Assembly: GCA_024232355.1 (NCBI GenBank)
Contig: JAAEPW010000915.1
Span: forward strand, 1-41,160
Reading direction: 5' to 3'
DNA from: Chloroflexota bacterium
GTDB taxonomy: Bacteria > Chloroflexota > Anaerolineae > B4-G1
Length of the DNA: 41,160 nucleotides
Positions 7,543-14,928 of this stretch are shown in pieces. The position numbers and the translations under genes are program-made. The notes below the pieces were generated by a model. It did not search any database. It worked only from the letters and a program-made list of their open reading frames with translations, and was not told where the DNA came from. How positions within the stretch are numbered: position 1 is the first letter of the stretch; every line of letters starts with the position of its first letter.

Positions 7543-8322
7543 ATGCCCAAACTGCACATTCGCGACATTGACCTATATTACGAAACCGCTGGACAAGGCC
7601 AACCTATCCTCTTTATCCATGGCCTGGGTTCCAGCAGCCGGGACTGGGAGCTGCAAGTTGCCGTCTTTGCCAAAACTCACCAGACGGTCACCATTGACGT
7701 GCGCGGCCACGGCCAATCGGACAAGCCGCCGGGTCCCTACAGCGTGCCCCTCTTTGCCACTGATACTGCCGCGTTGATCCAATCGCTCGGCATTGCTCCC
7801 ACGCATGTGGTCGGCATCTCGATGGGCGGTATGATCGCTTTTCAACTGGCTGTGAGCGCACCTGATTTGGTGAAAAGCTTGGTGATCGTCAACAGTGGGC
7901 CAGAGTTGGTGTTGCGCACTTGGAAAGAACGCTTGAATGGGCTCCAGCGTCTGCTCATCGTCCGCTTGATGGGAATGCGCAAAATGGGGGAGGTGTTGGG
8001 CAACCGTCTCTTTCCCAAACCAGAGCAAGAGGAACTGCGCCAGATGTTTGTCGAGCGGTGGGCCAAGAATAACAAGCGGGCTTATTACGATGCGATGCGG
8101 GGACTCGTCGGTTGGAGCGTGACCGACCGTTTGGGCGAGATTCATTGTCCAACCCTGATAATCGCGGCAGACGAGGATTATACGCCCATATCGCTCAAAC
8201 AAGAGTACGTGGCTCAAATGCCAAGGGCCGAATTGGTGGTGATCGAGGATTCTCGCCACGCCACACCTGTAGAACAGCCAGAGCAGTTCAATCAGGCACT
8301 AGTGACGTTTCTGTCGAGATAA
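7543..8322 (+). CDS. Alpha/beta-hydrolase fold enzyme
   Basis: Encodes 259 residues with a full alpha/beta-hydrolase layout. The oxyanion motif is FIHGLGSSSRDW (25-36), the nucleophile elbow GISMGG places S93, an acid follows in IIAADEDYTP (D210 or D212), and the base is H239 in DSRHATP. The DVRGHGQSD signature is typical of the esterase / haloperoxidase / PcaD-like group. The natural ester substrate cannot be inferred. AGGAGG precedes the ATG at about 7 bases. It stands alone and converges with the gene at 8330-9292 (7-base gap). Confidence 0.92.
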   Translation: MPKLHIRDIDLYYETAGQGQPILFIHGLGSSSRDWELQVAVFAKTHQTVTIDVRGHGQSDKPPGPYSVPLFATDTAALIQSLGIAPTHVVGISMGGMIAFQLAVSAPDLVKSLVIVNSGPELVLRTWKERLNGLQRLLIVRLMGMRKMGEVLGNRLFPKPEQEELRQMFVERWAKNNKRAYYDAMRGLVGWSVTDRLGEIHCPTLIIAADEDYTPISLKQEYVAQMPRAELVVIEDSRHATPVEQPEQFNQALVTFLSR

Positions 8323-8329
8323 ACGTTTG

Positions 8330-9292
8330 CTACCACCACGACAGGAAAAAGGTTTGCGTTGAACCTATCAAGCCACTCCGTGTCACCACCACGTCGATCA
8401 CCACTTTTTGACCTGGCGATACCAGCCTGGATGGAATGTCAAAACTACGTGTGGAGAAACCATGCTCGTCGGTGGGCTCGCACTCGTAATGGTGCTCTTT
8501 GCCTGGCGCGTAACGGACTGTTATCGTAACCTCTACGTCTTTAATTGGGTTCTGCCGGTCTGTTACATAGATAAAGACCGTCTGTTTGCCGTCTTGCCCC
8601 GTACTGACGTGCCGCACAGAAGCGCGGACATCGAGTTCCAGGATCCTTTCTGGGACCTTGATCCGTGCGGCATATTCTAAAGGAACCTCACTTTCAACGT
8701 ATATTTCCCCCAGGTTGGTCAAATGCATCTGCAATCCGAACTGAGCCTCAGGCCGCCATTCCATCCGCGCACGCTGAAAATATTGCACTTGGTGCCCGCC
8801 TTCATTGAACGCCTCGGAGCGAGGATAGCCAAATATGTCCACTCCACCGTGATCCTGAAAATAGTCGAGAAATGCATAAGAGACGATATGATTCGTCTCT
8901 GGAAAATAGCGGCGCAGGTGAGTGTTGAACAGGGGGATTTTCTCTGGATCCGTATCGGGGAAATGATAGCCCAGTTCGTCAACCAATAATCCCAGTTGCA
9001 CTTGATAGAGTTCTGGATTGTTTGGGTGCCACTCCATCCGTGCCCGTTGAAAGTACTGTACCCGCAACCCTAGATTGGGATCGTAGAATGCTTCTGTGAG
9101 TGGATAACCGAATATTTCCAGCTCTCCATGTTCTTGGAAAAACTGGAGAAACTCGTCACACACATAGTGCCCGACGTCTTCGAAATACTCACAATCTTCG
9201 TTCTGAGCTCGTGAGGGTATACCAAACACGTTACTAGTGATGATGGCTATCATCACCAGCACAACTATTAAAAACGATTTTTTACTAGTCAT
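8330..9292 (-). CDS. Secreted repeat protein (IFGYP / VQYFQRARMEW repeats)
   Basis: Encodes 320 residues. A signal peptide (SFLIVVLVMIAIITSNVFG, about 5-23) leads into two copies of a unit: FFQEHGELEIFGYPLTEAF...RVQYFQRARMEW (about 50-90) and YFQDHGGVDIFGYPRSEAF...QVQYFQRARMEW (about 145-180). They are separated by a variable linker. The repeats recall LGFP-type wall-associated repeats and are common in exported proteins of Anaerolineae (from memory). The C-terminal third (about 215-315) is beta-rich and looks immunoglobulin-like (VFIYVTDRQNPIKDVEVTI). It probably acts at the cell surface, perhaps in polymer binding. AGGAG precedes the ATG at 8 bases. Confidence 0.8.
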   Translation of the reverse strand: MTSKKSFLIVVLVMIAIITSNVFGIPSRAQNEDCEYFEDVGHYVCDEFLQFFQEHGELEIFGYPLTEAFYDPNLGLRVQYFQRARMEWHPNNPELYQVQLGLLVDELGYHFPDTDPEKIPLFNTHLRRYFPETNHIVSYAFLDYFQDHGGVDIFGYPRSEAFNEGGHQVQYFQRARMEWRPEAQFGLQMHLTNLGEIYVESEVPLEYAARIKVPERILELDVRASVRHVSTGQDGKQTVFIYVTDRQNPIKDVEVTITVRYAPGKEHHYECEPTDEHGFSTRSFDIPSRLVSPGQKVVIDVVVTRSGLIGSTQTFFLSWW

Positions 9293-9339
9293 TGTCCCCG
9301 CTCCTAACCCGCCCTTTGATCAGAAGCTACAGCATACGG

Positions 9340-9858
9340 TCATTGTACATTGTTCTTAAAAATCTGACCATCTAACGGTGATCTGGGTTGCGTGTGAAAT
9401 GTACTTGTCAAACGCTGTAATATCGGCTTGATAGGTGCACTTGTACGAGATGGCAAACTATCAAGAGCAAAAAATTGAGCCTCGCTATGTTCATTGATAT
9501 CGACTTGTAGCTGACCATTGACGTTTCTGACCAGGTACACTACCGTCACGTTATACACTTGATCGCCATTAGGGTACTCGTAAAACAAGTCCGGCCCAGA
9601 AAAAACACCAAACAGAGCCAAGTCATCGATTTCAAGTCCTGCCTCTTCAAACGTTTCGCGTTTGACCGTCTCTTCCAATATCTCTCCTGGTTCCATAGCA
9701 CCGCCCGGAATGCCCCAAGAGTCATTGTCTGACCGGCGTAGCAAAAGCAATTCTTCTTTCTGGTTGATGATCAGAGCCGCGGCTCCTACCATGATAAACG
9801 GTCTGTGTCCAATAAGCTTGCGAATTCTGTGATGTATTCCATAAGGTTTTATTTCCAA
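9340..9858 (-). CDS. Nudix hydrolase
   Basis: Encodes 172 residues with a complete Nudix box at 53-75 (GAMEPGE...REtfEEaGL: E59, R67, E68, E71, E72). It should cleave a nucleoside diphosphate linked to another moiety with Mg2+. The N-terminal IRKLIGHRPFIMVGAAALI is typical of the mutator-like/ADP-sugar subgroup, and the in-frame TTG at 9858 keeps that segment. The next possible start, M23, would remove it, but no strong ribosome site is visible for either. The upstream region is dense in hairpins (9943-9976 and the element at 10091-10239). Substrate is unknown. Confidence 0.88.
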   Translation of the reverse strand: MEIKPYGIHHRIRKLIGHRPFIMVGAAALIINQKEELLLLRRSDNDSWGIPGGAMEPGEILEETVKRETFEEAGLEIDDLALFGVFSGPDLFYEYPNGDQVYNVTVVYLVRNVNGQLQVDINEHSEAQFFALDSLPSRTSAPIKPILQRLTSTFHTQPRSPLDGQIFKNNVQ

Positions 9859-9942
9859 GTATCCGGGCCAAGAGCATCACCAATGGCCTGACCATATATT
9901 GCGCCTCGCGTTTGATTTATAGTCGTTGGTTGCATTTCGGAA

Positions 9943-9976
9943 CACCATGATGCCGGAATCATCCAACATCATGGTG
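9943..9976. repeat. 10-bp perfect inverted repeat
   Basis: CACCATGATG (9943-9952) and CATCATGGTG (9967-9976) enclose a 14-nt loop, 85 bases upstream of the Nudix start. It could be a regulatory hairpin or operator for that gene. The remaining intergenic sequence between 9859 and 10082 shows no gene. Confidence 0.45.
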
Positions 9977-10020
9977 ACTTGCCTCATTCAATTACGGCTC
10001 TCTGGAACTTTGCAGGGAGA

Positions 10021-10271
10021 GACCCTAAAGGTTTCGCTCAAGACTGTGCAGACAATGTTTTGCGCCAGATAATGCCCCTTTTCCGTCATAGGCACTGGTT
10101 CAGTTGAATGGGATTACGATGTAGCCGCGCTTTCCATAGCGCGTAAGGTCCTGTGAGGTATGGAAACCTCGGCTACAAGCCCCTTTTTGAGCCACAATTG
10201 GCTGACTATCCAGAAATCCCACCCAACTGAACCAGTACCCCGTCATATTTTGTACCAAAACTTTTAGGGTC
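10021..10271. repeat. Distal 9-bp inverted repeat enclosing the MITE
   Basis: GACCCTAAA (10021-10029) and TTTAGGGTC (10263-10271) are perfect complements. Without the 149-bp element and one target copy the arms would be about 75-80 bases apart, so they may be the ends of an older element into which the MITE inserted. Confidence 0.35.
10091..10239. mobile_element. MITE-like non-autonomous element with 8-bp target duplication
   Basis: The terminal inverted repeats are GGCACTGGTTCAGTTG (10091-10106) and, at the other end, the reverse complement of GGTACTGGTTCAGTTG (10224-10239), 15 of 16 matching. Pairing continues inward with TGGGATT/AATCCCA (10109-10115 and 10215-10221). The element is bounded by exact direct repeats CCGTCATA at 10083-10090 and 10240-10247. 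Inside are a strong hairpin (GTAGCCG...CGGCTAC with TTTCCATA/TATGGAAA, 10121-10176) and a small one (AGCCA-CAAT-TGGCT, 10190-10203), giving a three-way-junction fold. There is no coding capacity, so it must be mobilised by a transposase elsewhere that makes 8-bp duplications. Confidence 0.8.
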
Positions 10272-10304
10272 TGCGACTGACCCCGCGAAATCCCAGAGCC
10301 TCAA

Positions 10305-10667
10305 TTACTTACGATGCCCCAATGCAACTGGGAAAAACAGTCCCAAGAAAACGACCGATTCTAGCTCATCTACAAGCTCGGATATCCGTAGATCGCTGAA
10401 CGCTCTTTGTAGAATTATCCCGACGACGAACCAGACAATGACCAGAGCCCATACCACGCAATCAAAAATCCTTGACTTTGCATCCTTTCTTGATCTCGGA
10501 GGATACCACAAACCTGCGAATGAAAAGATCAAAACCAAAGCTATGAAAAAGATATCGATCCCGGAGAACCCCCACTCTTTGACATACTCGATCGTGCCTC
10601 CGAGGGTAAGAGCAACCGCGACCCAGAAGAATGGATTTCATGAGACTCTTTTCCATAACGCTTTCAA
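10305..10667 (-). pseudogene. Small membrane-protein gene interrupted by an in-frame TGA
   Basis: A TTG at 10665-10667 with GAGGAG six bases upstream opens a frame that reads MKALWKRVS, then TGA at codon 10 (10638-10640). It continues in the same frame without interruption as NPFFWVAVALTLGGT...EWGFSGIDIFFIALVLIFSFAGLW...VVWALVIVWFVVGIILQ...VFLGLFFPVALGHRK to TAA. The continuous reading has three to four membrane segments over 120 codons and looks like one gene. A single CGA-to-TGA change would explain the break. No in-frame ATG or GTG is available after the stop before the TTG at 10538, so at most a truncated product could be made. Family not recognised. Confidence 0.6.
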
Positions 10668-10828
10668 GACACTCTCCTCATTCCAGTGAATGATACGGTC
10701 GTTACCTTGGCCATGTATGTCTATTTTGGCCGAACCCGCAGAGCGGGATTTTGCTTTGAGCACGCCGGTTTAGCGTCGTGCGGTGAACTGGAGAATGTAA
10801 AATTGCCAGACTTCTAACCTACCCAATA

Positions 10829-12184
10829 TCACACCGACTCAGAACCGTGCTTTTTTTCACGATACAACATCCACATTGCGCCCAACCCGGCGAGCGTCAC
10901 GAGCAAACCAATGAACCAGCCCAGCACCGGAATCGAGCGGGCCAGGACGTACAAAACGACGCCCATCACCAACGGCCAGATCACCTGATCCGCATACCGG
11001 GGGACAAGCCGCTGCCATACCAACCTGCCCACCAGATAAGCAACGATCAGCTTGGCCCCGTACGCGATGGCCAGCCAGAATAGGGCACCAGCCAGGGCCA
11101 ATCCAGAAAAGCCCACGCCAAAGACCGTGACTGCCAACCCACCCAGGGTGACCACACTCGTCAAAATCCCCAAAACGAGGATCAACACGGCGAGAATGAC
11201 TAGTACAGTGTGGCCACCGACCAACACCACGCTCCCCCATCCAATGACCGGAAGCGGTTTGCGTTGCATCCGGTCTGCCAACCGGTTTAGCAATGGGGTA
11301 TGCGTCCAAACCGCCAAACCACCCAATACAAGCAGCGTGACGAGATCCCTCATCCGCTTGGCAAACCACTGACTCGCGAGATATTGCATATCTGGATGCG
11401 GTACCGATTTGTCGACCTGGTACTCGATCCCGCCGCCAGGAACCGCCTCGATCCTATCTGACTGCTCCACCGAACTAACGTACGCAAGTGTGCCACCGAT
11501 ATATGCATCTTTGGTAACTCGCAACCCCGATTCAACAGACTTGGCTGCGCCGAGTTGCCGGGAGCCGCCGAATAATAGGATACCCTCGTCTGGTCCGGGG
11601 ACTGTGGCCATCACATTCCGTCCAACAATTCCCCTGATTTCCAACGCGCCTACTTCTACCTGTATGTCCCGTTCAACCCGTCCGTCGAGCAGCGCCCAAA
11701 TACCACTTATTATTGCGTCGCGTCCAACCATCGAGCCGGATTGCGTCTCGAGACTAAAACCGTTAAAGAATACGTTACGTCCTACCACGGCCAATGGCCC
11801 CAGCACGGCAGAATTATTGATGCAGAACAGGCTGCCCCTCAACCTGCCGTTCATCAAGAGCGATTGTCCCACAAAGGCCACGTTGCCGTTCACCTGACCG
11901 TTGACCGTCACGTCCACGCCAGACATGATCAAATCCCCGTTCACATCGCCGTTGATGGTGACACTCCTCCCCGAGGCGATCAAGTTGCCGTTGATTATGC
12001 CATCCACCACGACGACCTCGCTGGAAACGAACACATCATCGTCAATCACCTCGTCGGCAGTGATGATGCCGTCTTCGTCAAACTCGACTGCTTGGGCCAC
12101 CTGCGGTATCCCCAGCGTTCCAATCAATACCAGTCCCAGCAAAGTGACCAGTGCCATAAACCAACGTGTGCGAAAACGAACCAT
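10829..12184 (-). CDS. Bactofilin-like beta-helix protein with C-terminal membrane domain
   Basis: Encodes 451 residues. The signal peptide at about 1-33 ends in AQAVEF. Residues about 50-225 are a run of polymer-forming repeats (VVVDGIINGNLIASGRSVTINGDVNGDLIMSG and so on, spaced hydrophobic/glycine turns), the bactofilin/polymer-forming cytoskeletal pattern. A charged linker leads to four or five transmembrane helices at about 285-440. Unlike cytosolic bactofilins the repeat part should be exported, so a surface scaffold anchored in the membrane is the likeliest role. GAGGAGGT stands 7 bases before the ATG. It follows the ATPase-kinase gene by 29 bases on the same strand and may be cotranscribed with it. 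Confidence 0.85.
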   Translation of the reverse strand: MVRFRTRWFMALVTLLGLVLIGTLGIPQVAQAVEFDEDGIITADEVIDDDVFVSSEVVVVDGIINGNLIASGRSVTINGDVNGDLIMSGVDVTVNGQVNGNVAFVGQSLLMNGRLRGSLFCINNSAVLGPLAVVGRNVFFNGFSLETQSGSMVGRDAIISGIWALLDGRVERDIQVEVGALEIRGIVGRNVMATVPGPDEGILLFGGSRQLGAAKSVESGLRVTKDAYIGGTLAYVSSVEQSDRIEAVPGGGIEYQVDKSVPHPDMQYLASQWFAKRMRDLVTLLVLGGLAVWTHTPLLNRLADRMQRKPLPVIGWGSVVLVGGHTVLVILAVLILVLGILTSVVTLGGLAVTVFGVGFSGLALAGALFWLAIAYGAKLIVAYLVGRLVWQRLVPRYADQVIWPLVMGVVLYVLARSIPVLGWFIGLLVTLAGLGAMWMLYREKKHGSESV

Positions 12185-12213
12185 TTATCGGACCTCCTCG
12201 GTGGTCGTGTGTA

Positions 12214-14109
12214 TCATACGCCTATTGCCTCTGCCAATTCTCCCGCCGTAGAATGCCGCGCGTCGGGGTCTTTGGCCATGGCACGCAGAATCGCAGCCGC
12301 GACGTTTTCGGGCAACTCGGGCACCAGTAAGCGTGGGTCGGGAGCGGGTTGTTGCAAGTGGGCCAACATCACAGCACCGGGATTGTCGCCACAGAACGGA
12401 AGCGCACCGGTGAGCATCTGGTACAACATCACGGCCAAAGCGTACACGTCGGCGCGACCATCGGCTTTGCGAGCACCCTGGACCTGCTCAGGGGCCATAT
12501 AGTCCAGCGTCCCCATCATCATCCCGGTTTTTGTGACGCCGGTATCGCTGGCGCGGATCTTGGCGATGCCAAAATCCGTCAGAATCGCGCGAGTGCCTCC
12601 CCTTTCCTTCTGAAGCATCACGTTGGAAGGCTTGACGTCGCGGTGGATCACACCCTCAGCGTGAGCATAGTCCAGGGCATTGGCAATATCTTGCAGGAGC
12701 GGGAGGACCTGTTCCAACGGTATCTGCCCGGTTTCACGCACATAGCCGCTCAAATCCACGCCGTCGATAAACTCCATCACCATATAGTACGTCCCTTCCA
12801 CATCGCCAAAGTCAAACACCTGCACAATGTTCGGATGGCGGAGCGCGGCGACGGCCTGCGCCTCGCGCTCGAATCGCTGGCGAAAGTCGGCCTCGGCGGC
12901 CAGGCTGGTGGACAGGATTTTGATCGCCACCGTGCGGTCGAGGCGAGGATGGCGGCCTTTGTAGACCTCGGCCATTCCGCCCCGGGCCAAGAGTTCGAGC
13001 ACTTCGTAGGTGCCCAGGCGCGTTCCCGAGGGCAACCCATCGGATCCCGAGAGATTCGCCGCTGGCGGGCTCGAACTGGCCACAAAGGACGATGAAAGAA
13101 AATTCTCCCACGCCCGCGAGGGATAGAGATACGCGCCGTTGTCCGAGACCAGCAGGCATTTCTGGACCAGGTCGCGCAGCACCCCACGCAGCGTAGTATC
13201 GCTGGACGCCCGCGCGGCGGCGCTGGACAACTGGCGGAGCGTGCGTTGTTCGTCGGACGTCAGATTGTGCCAATAGTATTGAAAGTGAGGTGCCAGTTCG
13301 AGGGTCGTCCGCCGCTCGATCTCTGCAGTATCGCTCGGATCTTCAAAAGCGTGGAAACAAGCCACTTGCAGAGCCAACGGATGCCCGCCCACCAGGTTGT
13401 AGATAAAGTCCTCGGTGGCAGAGGGGAACGGCGAGCCCACAGTCTGGGCCGGTCCGCGGATCAGTTGGCGCGCTTCCTCCTCTGGCAAAAGTCCTAAAAA
13501 GAGCGGGGCAAAAATGTTAAAAAATGGGCTGGAAAGAATTTCCTGCGATTTACCCGAATAGGTGAGTTGGATGAGTGGGCGGGCCGAACCGGTGAGAAAG
13601 GCAAGTTTGTAGCGCCCGGCAGCGGAACGAAGGGCGTTAAAGAAATTGACGTTCAGACTGGCGTTGGTGCTCAACCGCTCGAACTCGTCGAGGACCAACA
13701 CCACTCGCAGACCGCGACGGTTGAGCTTGCGGATGGCTCCTTCGAAGGAGAGGCGCGACGGTTTGTCTATCGCTCGTTCGAGGGCTGGTTCCGGGGGTAG
13801 GTCTCGCTCGTCGAGAGCGGTTTCAATCTCGCCCGCAAACTGGCCCAGGATTTCGGCGTGCTCTCCCTCGCCTAACACCTCACAATCTAGGTAGGCAAAG
13901 AGAATGTCCTCTCCCAAACCCAAATCGGGCCATGTCTCTGGCCGCATCAGGTGAAACAAGAGCGAAGTCTTGCCGATCTTGCGCGGCCCGACGATAGAGA
14001 TCGATTGGTTGCCACGCAGAAAAGCCGCAATCTCGTTCAACTCGTGTGTCCGGCCAAAAAACATCTCGGGATCATGCACCGGTCCGCGAAAAATATAAGG
14101 ATTATCCAT
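12214..14109 (-). CDS. AAA-type ATPase / Ser-Thr protein kinase fusion
   Basis: Encodes 631 residues. Residues about 15-250 form an archaeal-type AAA/NACHT-like ATPase, with YIFRGPVHDPEMFFGR, Walker A GPRKIGKTS (about 41-49), Walker B VVLVLDEFERL (about 137-146) and FLTGSARP. About 280-345 is winged-helix-like (LTSDEQRTLRQL). After a short linker comes a Hanks-type kinase (about 367-630). It has G-loop LARGGMAEVYKG, VAIK lysine (about 397), HRDVKPSN (about 489-496), DFGIA, MGTLDYMAPEQ and a final RHSTAGELAEAI. All catalytic residues are present and no transmembrane helix is visible, so it acts in the cytoplasm. The ATPase part probably senses a ligand or complex that gates kinase output. Start: ATG with GGAG 8 bases upstream; the GTG at 14112 is an alternative. 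Confidence 0.92.
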   Translation of the reverse strand: MDNPYIFRGPVHDPEMFFGRTHELNEIAAFLRGNQSISIVGPRKIGKTSLLFHLMRPETWPDLGLGEDILFAYLDCEVLGEGEHAEILGQFAGEIETALDERDLPPEPALERAIDKPSRLSFEGAIRKLNRRGLRVVLVLDEFERLSTNASLNVNFFNALRSAAGRYKLAFLTGSARPLIQLTYSGKSQEILSSPFFNIFAPLFLGLLPEEEARQLIRGPAQTVGSPFPSATEDFIYNLVGGHPLALQVACFHAFEDPSDTAEIERRTTLELAPHFQYYWHNLTSDEQRTLRQLSSAAARASSDTTLRGVLRDLVQKCLLVSDNGAYLYPSRAWENFLSSSFVASSSPPAANLSGSDGLPSGTRLGTYEVLELLARGGMAEVYKGRHPRLDRTVAIKILSTSLAAEADFRQRFEREAQAVAALRHPNIVQVFDFGDVEGTYYMVMEFIDGVDLSGYVRETGQIPLEQVLPLLQDIANALDYAHAEGVIHRDVKPSNVMLQKERGGTRAILTDFGIAKIRASDTGVTKTGMMMGTLDYMAPEQVQGARKADGRADVYALAVMLYQMLTGALPFCGDNPGAVMLAHLQQPAPDPRLLVPELPENVAAAILRAMAKDPDARHSTAGELAEAIGV

Positions 14110-14236
14110 CACAGTTTCTCCGTAATGCAGGAAACAATTCTACCAACCGATCGACAGTTGGACAAATCTCCATCTCACATAACAGTATACTGCCAATAAA
14201 CGCTAAGGTCAACATGTTGACGGTCTGGCAGCTTTT

Positions 14237-14845
14237 TCAATTAGATATAGCCGGGAGCAGACAGTTGGATCGCCACATTTCCCGGGCCGCGCGGGCGTAT
14301 TTTTCGTGAGTGGCGTGCCAGTCCTGTACCTTGTCGATTGGCCAGTATCGCAATGCCGACCCCTCGTGCGACAGCGTCAATTCGCCGCCAACAATCTCGC
14401 ACATGTGAACAACCGCGATCATTGTGTGTGGCCCATTTTGCGCGCTGGGCATGCGGGTGAACACGCCAACCAATTGCTTGACCTCGACCTCCAGCCCCGT
14501 CTCCTCTCGCACTTCTCTGACAACCGTTTCTTTGGGTTTTTCGTTCGGTTCAACCCAACCACAGGGCAAGCACCACCCGCTGCCATCGGCCCTCTCCATC
14601 AGCAAGATTTCACCATCCGGGTTGAATATCGCCGCGTCGGCCCCCACCTTGGGCGTGATATAGCCAAGCTCGCGCAAAAACCGCGTTCTGATCTCGGTGT
14701 CCGGCAGCGTTAGCAGTTCGCCATATGTCTGTGTTGCCAGCCTCACAAGCTGCTCGTATCGTTCACGGTCATAGGCGCTTGAGGTAAAATTCAGACCATT
14801 TCGGGCGATGGTCTGAATCTCGTCCAACAGTGAAAAAATATCCAT
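14237..14845 (-). CDS. Nudix hydrolase with Nudix_N_2 N-terminal domain
   Basis: Encodes 202 residues. Residues about 1-60 (MDIFSLLDEIQTIARNGLNFTSSAYDRERYEQL) match the helical N-terminal domain found in X-linked nucleoside diphosphate hydrolases. The Nudix box CGWVEPNEKPKETVVREVREETGLEVE follows (R-E-v-r-E-E-t-G-L intact), although the usual box-opening glycine-glycine is CGW. Such enzymes often cleave CDP-choline, ADP-ribose or related compounds; the substrate here is unknown. The start was set by AGGAGG 7 bases before the ATG at 14843-14845. A promoter (14868-14896) shares its -35 palindrome with the divergent histidine kinase. Confidence 0.9.
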   Translation of the reverse strand: MDIFSLLDEIQTIARNGLNFTSSAYDRERYEQLVRLATQTYGELLTLPDTEIRTRFLRELGYITPKVGADAAIFNPDGEILLMERADGSGWCLPCGWVEPNEKPKETVVREVREETGLEVEVKQLVGVFTRMPSAQNGPHTMIAVVHMCEIVGGELTLSHEGSALRYWPIDKVQDWHATHEKYARAAREMWRSNCLLPAISN

Positions 14846-14867
14846 ACATAATCCTCCTAGATCGTCT

Positions 14868-14896
14868 ACTCTAGCACACTTGCCAAAGTCTGGCAA
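14868..14896 (-). promoter_or_regulatory. Promoter of the Nudix_N_2 gene
   Basis: Minus-strand TTGCCA (14891-14896), a 17-base spacer and TAGAGT (14868-14873) precede the start codon by 22 bases. The -35 is one arm of the palindrome TTGCCA-AAGTC-TGGCAA (14880-14896). Confidence 0.55.
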
Positions 14897-14908
14897 CTGA
14901 ATTATATT
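14880..14908 (+). promoter_or_regulatory. Promoter of the hybrid histidine kinase gene
   Basis: TTGCCA (14880-14885), a 17-base spacer and TATATT (14903-14908) lie 20 bases before the ATG at 14929. The -35 element is the other arm of the shared palindrome, so this and the divergent promoter overlap back to back. Confidence 0.6.
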
Positions 14909-14928
14909 GGCCTGGGAGGAATTCTTAT

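Noticed and set aside
7573..8259. Minus-strand frame of 228 codons opposite the alpha/beta hydrolase
   Set aside because: His/Gln-rich composition typical of an antisense shadow; the hydrolase has all catalytic residues.
10638..10640. UGA as a selenocysteine codon in the small membrane-protein gene
   Set aside because: No SECIS-like hairpin was recognised just downstream and the family is unknown, so a nonsense mutation is simpler.
10741..10775. CCCGC-AGA-GCGGG hairpin followed by ATTTTG
   Set aside because: It is oriented as a plus-strand terminator, but no plus-strand gene ends there; a 5-bp stem is easily due to chance.
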